Source: UBA5070 sp035352895 (lineage in GTDB: Bacteria; Fibrobacterota; Fibrobacteria; UBA5070). From it: a stretch of 64,000 nucleotides of DNA. Below the pieces are notes generated by a model that was given only the letters and a program-made list of their open reading frames with translations, made no database searches and had not been told where the DNA came from. Location of the stretch: positions 1-64,000 of the forward strand of contig DAOPYN010000002.1 of assembly GCA_035352895.1 (NCBI GenBank), in the 5' to 3' direction. Shown piece after piece: positions 17,163-25,489 of the stretch (its first letter is position 1; each line of letters begins with the position of its first letter). The translations under genes were made by a program, and so were the position numbers.

Positions 17163-18767
17163 TTAGCGGACGACGGTGAAGGACTTGGTCAGGCTAGCGC
17201 CGTCGCGCTTGCCCACCAGGAAGTACGAGCCGCGGGGCAGCGACAGAGCCACGGTGGCTGCGGGAGCGAAGGAAGTGACCTTCTTGCCGTCCAGGGTGAC
17301 CACGTCGAAGCCCTGGATGCCCTGGTAGCCGGAGAGGCTCAGGACGCCTTCGCCGGCGCGCACCGAGAAGCCGGTGACCTTGGCCTTGCGGTCGCGGGTG
17401 CCGGAGAGCATGCCAGCCGAGCCGTAGAACTTGACATCGCTGATCAGGAAGGAGGCGGCAGCGGTGTTGATCGCGGAAGACTTCTGGTCGGTGATCTTCG
17501 CTTCCCAGGCCAGCTTGGTCATCTTGGTCGCATCGAAGGCAACCTTGTGGGCCGTAGCGACGTAGGACGCCTGCTTCAGGTCTTCCGGACGAATGCAAGC
17601 CACCTTGCCACCTTCGACGGACATGACGGAGGTCGGCAGGGACACCTGGTGCAGAGCGGTGTCGGAGACGCCAGTCATGGACGCCTTGAAGTTGATGGAC
17701 TCGACGGTCTTGTCGATGGTCTGGCCCATGATCAGGAAGCTGATGCCGGTGAGCTTGGCCGATTCAGCATTGAGCGCACCTTCGCCGGCGAAGCCCATGC
17801 CCACGGAAGCCCAGCCGGCATAGTCGTGCCAGGTGCCGAAGGTCTTGTTCAGGGAAGCGGTCACGGCGATGAATCCACTGGCATCCACGGTCATTGTGGC
17901 CGAGGAGGATCCCTTGGACTTGTCGGTGAGGTCGGCGGCGGCCGCGCTGCCGGAATCCGAGAAGGTGTACCAGTAGCCGCCCAGCTCGTTCTCTTCGTCG
18001 CCGTCGGCGAAATCGTCAACCTGGGTGAACGGGGTGGCAGCTTCGCAACCGACGTTGGTGGGGTTGGGCCAATTGACCTTGTTGATGCCCTGGAGAGTGA
18101 TGTTCCGGAGCTCCAAGGTGATGGAGGTCATGTCCGGGCCCACGCACTTGGCGCATTCCTTGCCGTTTTGGGTGCCAGCGCTGCCGTAGAGAGTCTTGGG
18201 AGCGAACTGGACGTTCTTGACCAGCTTCAGCACGTCCGCCTTCTCGGGGAAGTCGGCCGTGGGGGTCCACCACTTCGGCGGAGCGAAGTCGAGGATGTCC
18301 ATGGTGGCGGTCTTCCAGGTGGTGTTGATTCCCAGGGCCGCAGTGCCGGTCAGGGCGTTTTCATAGACCGTACCGGCCTTGGCGATCGCATCGGTGTAGG
18401 CGCCGGAGCCGAACGAGAAAGCAAGAGCGTCGGTGATCTTGGCGGAGTTCTTGTATTCGAAGGTCACGCCGGTGATGCCGGTCAGGTCGGTCTCGGCCCA
18501 GTCCGGGGTGAGGGGGTGCAGCAGACCCACGTTGGCGGTGTAGCCTTCCGTGCCATCGGAGGCGAAGGTGGCTTTGAAGACGATGGAGCCCGCACCCGCG
18601 CTGAGGCTGGTGGTGGAGGCCTTGTTACCGAAGGTCTGGGCTCCGTAGATCTTGTTGACCTCGGCGGAGTCCGCAGCCACGGTGGCGTAATCCGACAAAA
18701 CCCAGTCGGCATGGGCCCCAACACCGGTCAATGCGACCGCTGCGGTGAGGAGAGAGAGCTTCTTCAT
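17163..18767 (-). CDS. Secreted carbohydrate-binding-like protein, paralog 3
   Basis: A 534-residue protein, closest to paralog 2. It has the signal peptide MKKLSLLTAAVALTGVGAHA, the N-terminal domain with DFAPPKWWTPTADFP and CAKCVGPDM, the second domain DDFADGDEENELGGYWYTF, and the shared C-terminal tail. The ATG at 18767 is preceded by AGGAG at 7 bases. A plausible promoter upstream on the minus strand is TTGCGA-17-TAAGTT. Three side-by-side paralogs with separate terminators suggest recent amplification. Binding partners are not visible; location beside GH5 and GH8 genes argues for plant polysaccharide binding. Confidence 0.7.
   Translation of the reverse strand: MKKLSLLTAAVALTGVGAHADWVLSDYATVAADSAEVNKIYGAQTFGNKASTTSLSAGAGSIVFKATFASDGTEGYTANVGLLHPLTPDWAETDLTGITGVTFEYKNSAKITDALAFSFGSGAYTDAIAKAGTVYENALTGTAALGINTTWKTATMDILDFAPPKWWTPTADFPEKADVLKLVKNVQFAPKTLYGSAGTQNGKECAKCVGPDMTSITLELRNITLQGINKVNWPNPTNVGCEAATPFTQVDDFADGDEENELGGYWYTFSDSGSAAAADLTDKSKGSSSATMTVDASGFIAVTASLNKTFGTWHDYAGWASVGMGFAGEGALNAESAKLTGISFLIMGQTIDKTVESINFKASMTGVSDTALHQVSLPTSVMSVEGGKVACIRPEDLKQASYVATAHKVAFDATKMTKLAWEAKITDQKSSAINTAAASFLISDVKFYGSAGMLSGTRDRKAKVTGFSVRAGEGVLSLSGYQGIQGFDVVTLDGKKVTSFAPAATVALSLPRGSYFLVGKRDGASLTKSFTVVR
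17203..17399 (-). repeat. 197-bp segment identical to 15360-15556
   Basis: This is the partner of the repeat in paralog 2. It encodes the linker and C-terminal sorting-like tail. Confidence 0.95.
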
Positions 18768-18918
18768 ATGGTGCTCCTGGGTGGACGATGGACGTGGAGG
18801 GTGGTTATGTGACGAAACGATGACTGAACTTAGAGACTCTCGCGACAACTCGCAACCACTTTCTCGATATTGGGTTGCCAGTTGTACACTACAGGTTCAA
18901 TGCATTCGAAACTTTGAT

Positions 18919-19485
18919 TCACTTGACCCGTTCGACGTAGGATCCGTCGCGGGTATCGATCTTGATCTTCTCGCCGTTTTCCACGAAGAGCGGGACCTGG
19001 ATGGTCGCTCCGGTCTCCAGAGTGGCCGGCTTGAACGGGGTGTTGGTGGTATCCCCCTTGAGGCCGGGCTCGCAGTAGGTGATCAGCAGCTCGACGAAAG
19101 TGGGGGGGGTCACACCGATGGGTTTCCCTTCGAACATCATCACCGAACAGACCATTTCGGGCAGGATGAAGCGCTCCGCGCCATCCATCTGGTCCTTGGT
19201 GAGGTCCACTTCCTCGTAGGTCTCCTGGTTCATGAAGTGCCAGGTGGTATTATCTGTATAGAGGAACTGGATGGGGAATTCCTCGACGATCGCCTCTTCC
19301 AGGGCTTCGCCGGACTTGAAGGTGCGCTCCAGCTGGCGGCCGTCCAGAAGACTCTTCAGGCGACAACGAAGAAACGCCTGCCCCTTGCCGGGCTTGACGA
19401 ACTCGACTTCGACGAACACGTACGGCACGCCCTCGATCTGGACGCGCATGCGCTTCTTCCACAGATTGGAAGGAATCATACCCAT
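18919..19485 (-). CDS. efp: Elongation factor P
   Basis: A 188-residue EF-P with three beta-barrel domains. It enters the ribosomal E site and rescues stalling at polyproline. The tip of domain I reads EFVKPGKGQAF, with Lys34 in the position that is lysylated by EpmA in E. coli. No epmA or epmB is present in the window. I chose ATG 19485 over the in-frame ATG at 19479. It gives the canonical Lys34 numbering and has GGAGAG 8 bases upstream. It is divergent from the DedA gene across 110 bases. Confidence 0.95.
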   Translation of the reverse strand: MGMIPSNLWKKRMRVQIEGVPYVFVEVEFVKPGKGQAFLRCRLKSLLDGRQLERTFKSGEALEEAIVEEFPIQFLYTDNTTWHFMNQETYEEVDLTKDQMDGAERFILPEMVCSVMMFEGKPIGVTPPTFVELLITYCEPGLKGDTTNTPFKPATLETGATIQVPLFVENGEKIKIDTRDGSYVERVK

Positions 19486-19582
19486 AGTGACGCTCTCCTC
19501 GCTGAACTGGTGTGGCCGGGCCAATGTAATTCCACGTCAACCAATTGCGCACGACACCTTTTTCCCGGGGCCCCATCCCATG

Positions 19583-19588
19583 TATCTT
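19583..19588 (+). promoter_or_regulatory. -10 box TATCTT for a leaderless dedA transcript
   Basis: TATCTT is followed by exactly 7 bases (GGCCGGA) and then the ATG at 19596. No ribosome-binding site is present. The same 8-mer TATCTTGG precedes rlmN. Confidence 0.55.
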
Positions 19589-19595
19589 GGCCGGA

Positions 19596-20255
19596 ATGGA
19601 TCCAGCCCAGCTTCTTGACTTTGTCCTCCACGTGAATGTGCACCTCAGGGAATTTTTCGTTCTCTACGGAGCCTGGATCTACGCGTTGCTGTTTGTGGTG
19701 GTCTTCTGCGAAACGGGACTGGTGGTCACCCCGTTCCTTCCCGGCGACTCCCTGATCTTCGCCGCGGGAGCCCTGGCCGCCTCCACCGGAGGCGCCCTGA
19801 AATTGGAATTCTTGTTTCTGGTCTTTGTCACCGCCCCCCTGCTGGGTGACCAATCCAACTATTGGATTGGCCGGTTGGCGGGCCGCAAGATCCCCTTTTC
19901 CCCCAATGCGAGATTCCTGAAACAATCCTACCTGGATCAAACCCAGGCGTTCTACGACCGGTTTGGGGGCTGGACGGTGATCGCCGCGCGATTCGTCCCC
20001 ATCATCCGGACCTTCGCTCCGTTCGTCGCCGGCCTGGGCAAGATGGCTTTCGGACGGTACGTGGTCTTCTCGGCGATCGGGACCTTCCTTTGGGTCAGCC
20101 TCTGCCTGGGGGCCGGGGCCTTGTTCGGCAACATTCCCTTCGTGCAGAAGAACTTCTCCAGCGTGATCCTGGGAATCGTGGGGATTTCCGTACTCCCCAT
20201 CGCCGTCACCGCCATCCGCAAACGCTGGAAATCCAGGGCCGCGAAGGTCCTGTAA
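19596..20255 (+). CDS. DedA-family (SNARE-associated) membrane protein
   Basis: A 219-residue integral membrane protein of the DedA/VTT family. It has the conserved FCETGLVVTPFLPGDSL (re-entrant loop with E and PGDS), the GDQSNYWIGR segment, and the FGGWTVIAARFVPIIRTFAPFVAG motif with catalytically important arginines. Known members are lipid scramblases, for example for undecaprenyl phosphate or phosphatidylethanolamine. The start at 19596 places the first residues just before the first hydrophobic segment and directly after a -10 box. rlmN begins 15 bases after its stop but has its own box. Confidence 0.9.
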   Translation: MDPAQLLDFVLHVNVHLREFFVLYGAWIYALLFVVVFCETGLVVTPFLPGDSLIFAAGALAASTGGALKLEFLFLVFVTAPLLGDQSNYWIGRLAGRKIPFSPNARFLKQSYLDQTQAFYDRFGGWTVIAARFVPIIRTFAPFVAGLGKMAFGRYVVFSAIGTFLWVSLCLGAGALFGNIPFVQKNFSSVILGIVGISVLPIAVTAIRKRWKSRAAKVL

Positions 20256-20257
20256 GG

Positions 20258-20263
20258 TATCTT
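20258..20263 (+). promoter_or_regulatory. -10 box TATCTT for a leaderless rlmN transcript
   Basis: TATCTT, then 7 bases (GGTCGGC), then GTG at 20271. It closely repeats the arrangement in front of the DedA gene. Confidence 0.5.
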
Positions 20264-20270
20264 GGTCGGC

Positions 20271-21332
20271 GTGCACACACCGACCGAAACTCGCGGACGC
20301 GCCAAGACCCTTTCCGAACTGACCCCCGCCGAGTTGCAGGACTGGCTTGCCCAGCATGGGCAGCCCAAGTTCCGAGGGGCCCAGATCCAGGAATGGCTCT
20401 GGACCCACTTCGCCACTTCCTACGAACAGATGTCCAACCTCCCCAAGGATCTGCGGGCTCTACTGGCCGACCAGATGGACCTGGGCATCCTTCAACAGGT
20501 TGACCAGCAGGTATCCACGGACGGAACCGCAAAATGGGCCTTCCAGGACGCGGCCCAAAGGCGCTTCGAAACCGTGATGATCCCGGACGAGGATCGCCGT
20601 ACGGCCTGCGTGAGCTCCCAGGTGGGGTGTGCCATGGGCTGCGCATTCTGCCGCACCGCCCAGATGGGCTTCCAACGCAACCTCGGCTCCGGCGAAATCC
20701 TCCAGCAGGTGGCCCATGTACGGCGCTGGCTGCGCGACACCCAGCAGCCCCCGCTGACCAATATCGTGTTCATGGGGATGGGCGAACCACTCAACAATCT
20801 TTCCAACGTCCTCCAGGCCTGCCAGGTGCTGACCCACCCCAAGGGTTTCGGGATGTCTCCGCGACGAATCACCATCAGCACGTCCGGACTGGTATCGGGA
20901 ATCGAACGGCTTGCCAGGGAAGCCCCTCAATTCCACCTGGCCATCTCCCTGAACAGCTCCAACGACGCCATGCGAGACCAGGTGATGCCGGTCAACCGCC
21001 GCCACCCCATTCACGAACTGTTGCAGGCAGGGGACGCTTGGAGTCTCGCCGCGGACTGGCCCGTGACCTACGAATACGTGCTCATCGGCGACGTCACCTG
21101 CACAAGCCAGGCGGCGCGGGAAGTGGCCAGCCTGCTTGGCGGTCGACACTGCAAGGTCAATTTGATTCCGCTGAACGCGGCCGACGACATCCCTTTGCGC
21201 GCACCCACCCAGGGGGAAGTCTTGGACTTCGAGAGCCGCCTGGTCGATGCCGGCCTGCAGGTGTACCTGCGCAAACCAAAGGGCCAGGACATCCTGGCCG
21301 CCTGCGGGCAGCTGGCGCAGAAGGGGAAATGA
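20271..21332 (+). CDS. rlmN: 23S rRNA (adenine-C2)-methyltransferase RlmN
   Basis: A 353-residue radical SAM methyltransferase. It modifies A2503 of 23S rRNA and A37 of some tRNAs. The 4Fe-4S cysteines are in CAMGCAFC (residues 120, 124, 127). The two mechanistic cysteines are in TACVSSQ (113) and near the C-terminus in AACGQ. MGMGEPLNN and SLNSSND are family hallmarks. The GTG at 20271 is preferred over the TTG at 20262 because that TTG lies inside the predicted -10 box. Confidence 0.95.
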   Translation: MHTPTETRGRAKTLSELTPAELQDWLAQHGQPKFRGAQIQEWLWTHFATSYEQMSNLPKDLRALLADQMDLGILQQVDQQVSTDGTAKWAFQDAAQRRFETVMIPDEDRRTACVSSQVGCAMGCAFCRTAQMGFQRNLGSGEILQQVAHVRRWLRDTQQPPLTNIVFMGMGEPLNNLSNVLQACQVLTHPKGFGMSPRRITISTSGLVSGIERLAREAPQFHLAISLNSSNDAMRDQVMPVNRRHPIHELLQAGDAWSLAADWPVTYEYVLIGDVTCTSQAAREVASLLGGRHCKVNLIPLNAADDIPLRAPTQGEVLDFESRLVDAGLQVYLRKPKGQDILAACGQLAQKGK

Positions 21333-21368
21333 AAAGGGAGGGCATCGAGCCCTCTCCCCTGGAACCGG

Positions 21369-21392
21369 CATTCCCTGCGATGGCAGGGAATG
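21369..21392. terminator. Hairpin between convergent rlmN and adhesin genes
   Basis: CATTCCCTGC (21369-21378) pairs perfectly with GCAGGGAATG (21383-21392) around GATG. A weaker hairpin lies just upstream. Neither strand has a T-run, so it may be a bidirectional or Rho-assisted end. Confidence 0.45.
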
Positions 21393-21401
21393 GGGTGCGA
21401 C

Positions 21402-22385
21402 TCAGTTGGCCAGGCGCGATTCCAGCGACTGGATGCGCTCGTTCTGCGCCTTGATCTGCTTTTCCTGGGCGATGGCGTGGAGGGTGAGCTCTTCAACCTT
21501 CTTCAGCAGGACCAGGTTCATCTTGGCGAGGTCCATGCCTCCCGCTTCGATGTCCTTGGCGCTGGGGACATCCGGGAGATGCTTGTTGGCCTGGGTGAAG
21601 GCTTCCACTTCCGCAAGCGGAGCCAGCTTGTAGTCGGATTCGAAGACGTAGTCGGGGACGACTGTCGCCGCCGACTTGAGGGTCAGGGCGCCATCGATCT
21701 TCACGTCACCAGCGAATTGCGCTGTTCCCGAAGTTGTGAATTCTCCACCGATTGCCACGTTGTTGGGAAACTCCGCTTTGAAATCCGTGAGGATCATCGC
21801 GGTTATGTCGAACGATCGGGTGTTTCGGATAATCTTGAAAGCGTCAGTGGTGCCTAGCTCCCATCCCGTGTACTCCTTGCGCCAAACGAGCGAGGTGTTG
21901 TTGAGGAGGGTGAAGTTCCCCGCGTTTACCATCCGGAGTTCGCTGGTATCGAGGACGAGGCTACTGCCCATGAACGACCCGCTAATACCGCGTCCACCCG
22001 TCAGTCCGCCCAACGCCTTGAGATGGCCACTGGCCACGTAGTCCGCGGTGTTCATCTTCCCGTTCACCACGGCGGTGGTGGCATAGGAGGAGAGCGCCGT
22101 GGTCTTGGCGTAATCGGCCAACGTGCTTGTGGGAACATACCCGGCCAAACGGGCCGTCAAAGCGGCTGTATCCACCTTGCCGCCGATGTTCACGCCGGCC
22201 GGAATGCTCGCTCTCACCGTATTCAATGCGGACGTGTCCGCCTTGGTTCCCACAGCGGAATCCAAGTAGCGGAAGTTGGCATTGACAGCTGCCGATCTGG
22301 CAGGATCGTTGGGCCGGAAGACGTTGGGGACACCTGCCTGCGAGGCGGTGGCGAGAGAAGCCAAAAGTAGGAAGCTGTTGCGCAT
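21402..22385 (-). CDS. Tail-fibre-like secreted adhesin, paralog A
   Basis: A 327-residue secreted protein (signal peptide ending ASQAG). An N-terminal repeat-rich region (KADTSALNTV, KVDTAALTARL, units of about 20-25 residues) is followed by a central beta-rich part. The C-terminal block VPDYVFESDYKLAPLAEVEAF, HLPDVPSAKDIEAGG and a terminal coiled coil come last. That block is widespread in Bacteroidota and related to intramolecular chaperone-type ends of phage tail fibres and trimeric adhesins. It is probably a trimeric surface fibre. Two paralogs are at 22491-23516 and 54021-55283. The next minus-strand gene upstream ends 105 bases away. Confidence 0.65.
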   Translation of the reverse strand: MRNSFLLLASLATASQAGVPNVFRPNDPARSAAVNANFRYLDSAVGTKADTSALNTVRASIPAGVNIGGKVDTAALTARLAGYVPTSTLADYAKTTALSSYATTAVVNGKMNTADYVASGHLKALGGLTGGRGISGSFMGSSLVLDTSELRMVNAGNFTLLNNTSLVWRKEYTGWELGTTDAFKIIRNTRSFDITAMILTDFKAEFPNNVAIGGEFTTSGTAQFAGDVKIDGALTLKSAATVVPDYVFESDYKLAPLAEVEAFTQANKHLPDVPSAKDIEAGGMDLAKMNLVLLKKVEELTLHAIAQEKQIKAQNERIQSLESRLAN

Positions 22386-22490
22386 GTATGCTCCGGGAAG
22401 GGTGGGGCTGCTACCTCCAAATAGTAACAACTCCCAACTTTTCCGAGATTCAGCCCATTTCCTGAACAGCCGTTCTCCAAATGAGGCCAC

Positions 22491-23516
22491 TCACTTCGCC
22501 AGCTGGGACTCCAAGACTTGGATCCGCTTTTCCTGGGCGATGGCGTGCAACGTGAGTTCTTCCACCTTGCGCAGGAGGGTGAGATTCATTTCCGTGAGGT
22601 CCAGTCCGCCCTTCCCGATTTCCGCGGCGCTGGGAACGTCCGGCAGGTGCCGGTTCTTCTGGGCGAAAGCCTCCACCTCGGCCAGGGGAGCGAGCTGGTA
22701 TCCGGGATCGAACACGTAATCCGGGATGACCGAACCGGTCGCGACGGCGGTGATCTTTCCCGTGACCCGCAGATTCTTTCCCACCACCAGGGAGTCGGTG
22801 GTCTTGACCGGGAGCGACAAGGTAATGCCCGTACCGGGAAGGATGCTGAAGTAGTAGTAGGTGTTGTTGGGCCCTCCACCATAGCGTCCCACCCGGAAAC
22901 CGTTGGCGGTCGACGCATCCATGTGCCATGCGGGGAAACCGTAGGAGGTCGCCGTCGTGTCCGTGTAGAGGGTCAGCCGACCACTTGCCAACTGGGAATA
23001 CCCGACGTCGACTTTCGGCGCCGTCCCGGTTACGGTAAGGGCGGTGGGCACCTCCGCACCGGTCTTCCCAACCACCATGACCTCGGATCGATCCGGCTTG
23101 GCGGCCAGGGCGGTGGTCATGGCGGATGTCTTGGCATACCCGGACAGATCCGAGGCCTTGGCGTAATCACCCAGTCGCGAGGTGAGCTTGGAGGTGTCCA
23201 CCTTGGCTCCCAAGCCTGTGGTCAAAGCCGAGGTGGTCGCGTAGGTGGACATTCCCGAACTGAGCATGTACTTGCCCAGACGGGTGGTCAATGCGGCCGT
23301 GTCCACCTTGGCTCCCACCGTGGAGACGATTCCCAGGACTGCCGATTGGTCGGCTTTCTGATTCAACGTCTTCTCGTGGTCGGCCACGGCGCTGTCCAGG
23401 TACTTGAAGTTCTGGTTGACCTCGGATGCCTTCGCGGGATTACCGGATTGAAAGGCGACGGGAACTCCCGCCAAGCCGACAACGGGCAGGAATGCAATCA
23501 AGGAAACGATGCGCAC
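22491..23516 (-). CDS. Tail-fibre-like secreted adhesin, paralog B
   Basis: A 341-residue paralog of the preceding gene. It has a signal peptide, VQ-rich start FQSGNPAKASEVNQNFKYLD, repeated KVDTAALTTRL and KVDTSKLTSRL units, and a unique middle (GGPNNTYYYF). The conserved end has VIPDYVFDPGYQLAPLAEVEAF, then HLPDVPSAAEIGKGGLDL and a coiled coil. The start is GTG at 23516 with AAAGGA 7 bases upstream; no ATG is available. The shared ends and differing middle parts suggest that receptor specificity lies in the centre. Confidence 0.65.
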   Translation of the reverse strand: MRIVSLIAFLPVVGLAGVPVAFQSGNPAKASEVNQNFKYLDSAVADHEKTLNQKADQSAVLGIVSTVGAKVDTAALTTRLGKYMLSSGMSTYATTSALTTGLGAKVDTSKLTSRLGDYAKASDLSGYAKTSAMTTALAAKPDRSEVMVVGKTGAEVPTALTVTGTAPKVDVGYSQLASGRLTLYTDTTATSYGFPAWHMDASTANGFRVGRYGGGPNNTYYYFSILPGTGITLSLPVKTTDSLVVGKNLRVTGKITAVATGSVIPDYVFDPGYQLAPLAEVEAFAQKNRHLPDVPSAAEIGKGGLDLTEMNLTLLRKVEELTLHAIAQEKRIQVLESQLAK

Positions 23517-23557
23517 GAGGAATCCTTTCGATCGAGGTCCGGTGGTGAAAACGGAGA

Positions 23558-24031
23558 TCAAATCTCCAAGAGCAGTCCCAAACGGCCGTACATGCGGCCA
23601 ACGGCGGCCAGACCTGCGCCCGCCAAGAGACTGGAATGGTCGCCCAGCTTGAGGTCCAGGCCTCCTCCGAGCTTCCATAGCAGATATGAATCTTCCAGGA
23701 CGGGTCGGATCCCGACTCCCGTTTCCACATCCAGGAACGGCAATGCTTGCCGCCCGATGGGAAGGCGCACTTGCATACGGGCCCCTGCCATGCCCGCAGG
23801 ACGACGGGGCACGGATTCGTATCCGAAGCCAAGTCCCACCGCCACCATCTGATCCAGCTGCGCCAAACCGTGGAAGGACCACGACAGACGGGGGGTCCAT
23901 TCGCCCGTGCGGGTGCCCGACTGGACGAATCCTTCCAACAGCATGGGCCTTGCGTCAACGCCTCCGGCCAGGAAGAACGCCAGAAGGATGCTGCTGCGGA
24001 TCAGGACAAGGCGGGATGTTGCGAAGTCCAT
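23558..24031 (-). CDS. Small outer-membrane barrel-like protein
   Basis: A 157-residue protein. A hydrophobic N-terminus (LIRSSILLAFFLAGGVDA) serves as signal peptide. After it, short alternating strands (LSWSFHGLAQL, VGLGFGYE, ARMQVRLPIG, GVGIRPVLED, GGGLDLKLGD, RLGLLLEI) look like an eight-stranded barrel. The start ATG lies inside the algH gene, overlapping it by 31 bases. It precedes adhesin B by 41 bases and might help place the adhesins, but that is only positional inference. I do not recognise a family. Confidence 0.55.
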   Translation of the reverse strand: MDFATSRLVLIRSSILLAFFLAGGVDARPMLLEGFVQSGTRTGEWTPRLSWSFHGLAQLDQMVAVGLGFGYESVPRRPAGMAGARMQVRLPIGRQALPFLDVETGVGIRPVLEDSYLLWKLGGGLDLKLGDHSSLLAGAGLAAVGRMYGRLGLLLEI

Positions 24032-24597
24032 CGAGCGAACTCCTCTTCGTTGGCGGGAAGCTCCTTGGCCGAGAGGCCCAAGGTGCGAACGACATCGGCC
24101 TGGAAGACCTGCCACGCTCCGACTTCGATCTCGCTTTCCAGCTGCCCTTGGCCCCATCCGGAATACCCGAGGAAAATGCGGTACGTTCCGGGCTCGGCCT
24201 GGTGGAAACGCTTGCCGGGCGATTCCTGGAGAGGATCGTCTTCCAGCTGCCAAGTGAAGTTCCAGTGGCCGCCCATGGTCAGCCCTTCGGCGATCCGTTG
24301 CGATTCCGGAGCGGGATCGCCGCTCCAATCCAGGATCTGGATCTTGTCTTGTTCCACCGGGCCGCCCAGATGGACTTCGCGGATCCCGCGCATCTCGGGA
24401 GGAAGGCTTTCGAAGACCTCGCCCAGGGGCATGTGCGACACCCGATTGAGCACCAGTCCGTAGTCGCCGTCCTTCTCGTGGGCACACAGAAGGATGATGG
24501 TGCCTTGGAAGTTCGGGTCCTTGAGAACTTCGTGGCGAGCCACCAGGAACACTCCGGTTCGGAGCTTGGTCAACGCTTCTTCCGCAGAAAAATCCAT
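24001..24597 (-). CDS. algH: UPF0301/AlgH family protein
   Basis: A 198-residue member of the AlgH/YqgE family. It has TGVFLVARHEVLKDPNF, GTIILLCAHEKDGDYGLVLNR, VHLGGPV and the glycine-rich RIFLGYSGWGQGQLE. The molecular function is unsettled; in Pseudomonas the gene affects alginate production. The start ATG at 24597 is supported by the family start M-D-F-S and a box TACCTT at 24612-24607, 9 bases upstream. It therefore may have its own near-leaderless promoter although it lies 34 bases after the cobalamin operon. Confidence 0.85.
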   Translation of the reverse strand: MDFSAEEALTKLRTGVFLVARHEVLKDPNFQGTIILLCAHEKDGDYGLVLNRVSHMPLGEVFESLPPEMRGIREVHLGGPVEQDKIQILDWSGDPAPESQRIAEGLTMGGHWNFTWQLEDDPLQESPGKRFHQAEPGTYRIFLGYSGWGQGQLESEIEVGAWQVFQADVVRTLGLSAKELPANEEEFARWTSQHPALS

Positions 24598-24631
24598 CGA
24601 CTTGGAAAGGTAACCGATTCCACAGCGTTCC

Positions 24632-25489
24632 CTAGCCGCCCTCGCCTCTGCACGTACGCTCCAGCGCACGGGCCAGGGAATCGACTCCCCAGGCGAGCCT
24701 GTGCGAGGTGGAAAGAAGCCATTTTCCAGGCACCACGGCGACGTGTCCGGCACGGACCGCCTCGAGCCCCTCGAAGGCCTGCGGCAAAGGCTTCATCCCA
24801 CCTCCCGCCTCCCAGCCGCTGCGCAGGATCCAATCCGGCGCAAGGCGCATCGCATCCTCCACGGGTACGGGCTTGGAGCCCACCATTCCCAGTTCCAACG
24901 CCGCGTTGCGAACCCCCAGCCACTGCAGCATCTCCCCCACGGTGGAAGAATCCCCGGCGGTATACCCTTCCGACCAGTACAGCACACGCGGCTTCGCGGG
25001 GCAGCCCGCCATGCGGGACCGGGCCCCCACCAGGACGGAATCCATCCAACGCACCAAGCTGTCGCCGCGCCGCGATTCGCCCAATCTGCGCGATGCCCTG
25101 CGCAGGAACTCCCGCACGTCCTCGAAGCTCCGAGGACTTTCCAGGATCTCCACCGCAAGCCCCGTCTGGCCGATCGCATGGAGGAAGGCCGGATCGTGGA
25201 AGGACCCCAGAAGCACCAGATCCGGACGCATGGCCACGATCCGTTCCAGGTCGGGGCCGATCCTGGGCTTTCCGGGGAACAACCCGGCGGCCTCGTGGAT
25301 GCCCGGATCGTCGGCGAGCGCGGACACCGCCAGGATCCTCGACGAATCCACCAGCGCCTCCAGGAGAACGTCTCCCGTGATGGTGACCGACACGATCCGA
25401 CGAGGGATGCCGTCGGAGGTTCCCGGCTTGCGCTGGCATCCCGCCAGCAGGATGGCCAGGCACGCAAGACGGAGGATCGAACGGATCAA
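24632..25489 (-). CDS. btuF: Periplasmic cobalamin-binding lipoprotein (BtuF-like)
   Basis: A 285-residue substrate-binding protein of the helical-backbone metal/vitamin-B12 class. The lipobox LAILLAGC anchors it. RRIVSVTITGDVLLEALV, MRPDLVLLGSF and RVLYWSEGYTAG correspond to the two lobes of BtuF/FhuD-type proteins. It would deliver corrinoid to an ABC importer, but no btuC or btuD is in the window. The start is TTG at 25489: it overlaps the cobS stop (TTGA) and has GGGAGG 6 bases upstream. The riboswitch-led operon supports cobalamin rather than iron siderophore as ligand. Confidence 0.75.
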   Translation of the reverse strand: MIRSILRLACLAILLAGCQRKPGTSDGIPRRIVSVTITGDVLLEALVDSSRILAVSALADDPGIHEAAGLFPGKPRIGPDLERIVAMRPDLVLLGSFHDPAFLHAIGQTGLAVEILESPRSFEDVREFLRRASRRLGESRRGDSLVRWMDSVLVGARSRMAGCPAKPRVLYWSEGYTAGDSSTVGEMLQWLGVRNAALELGMVGSKPVPVEDAMRLAPDWILRSGWEAGGGMKPLPQAFEGLEAVRAGHVAVVPGKWLLSTSHRLAWGVDSLARALERTCRGEGG

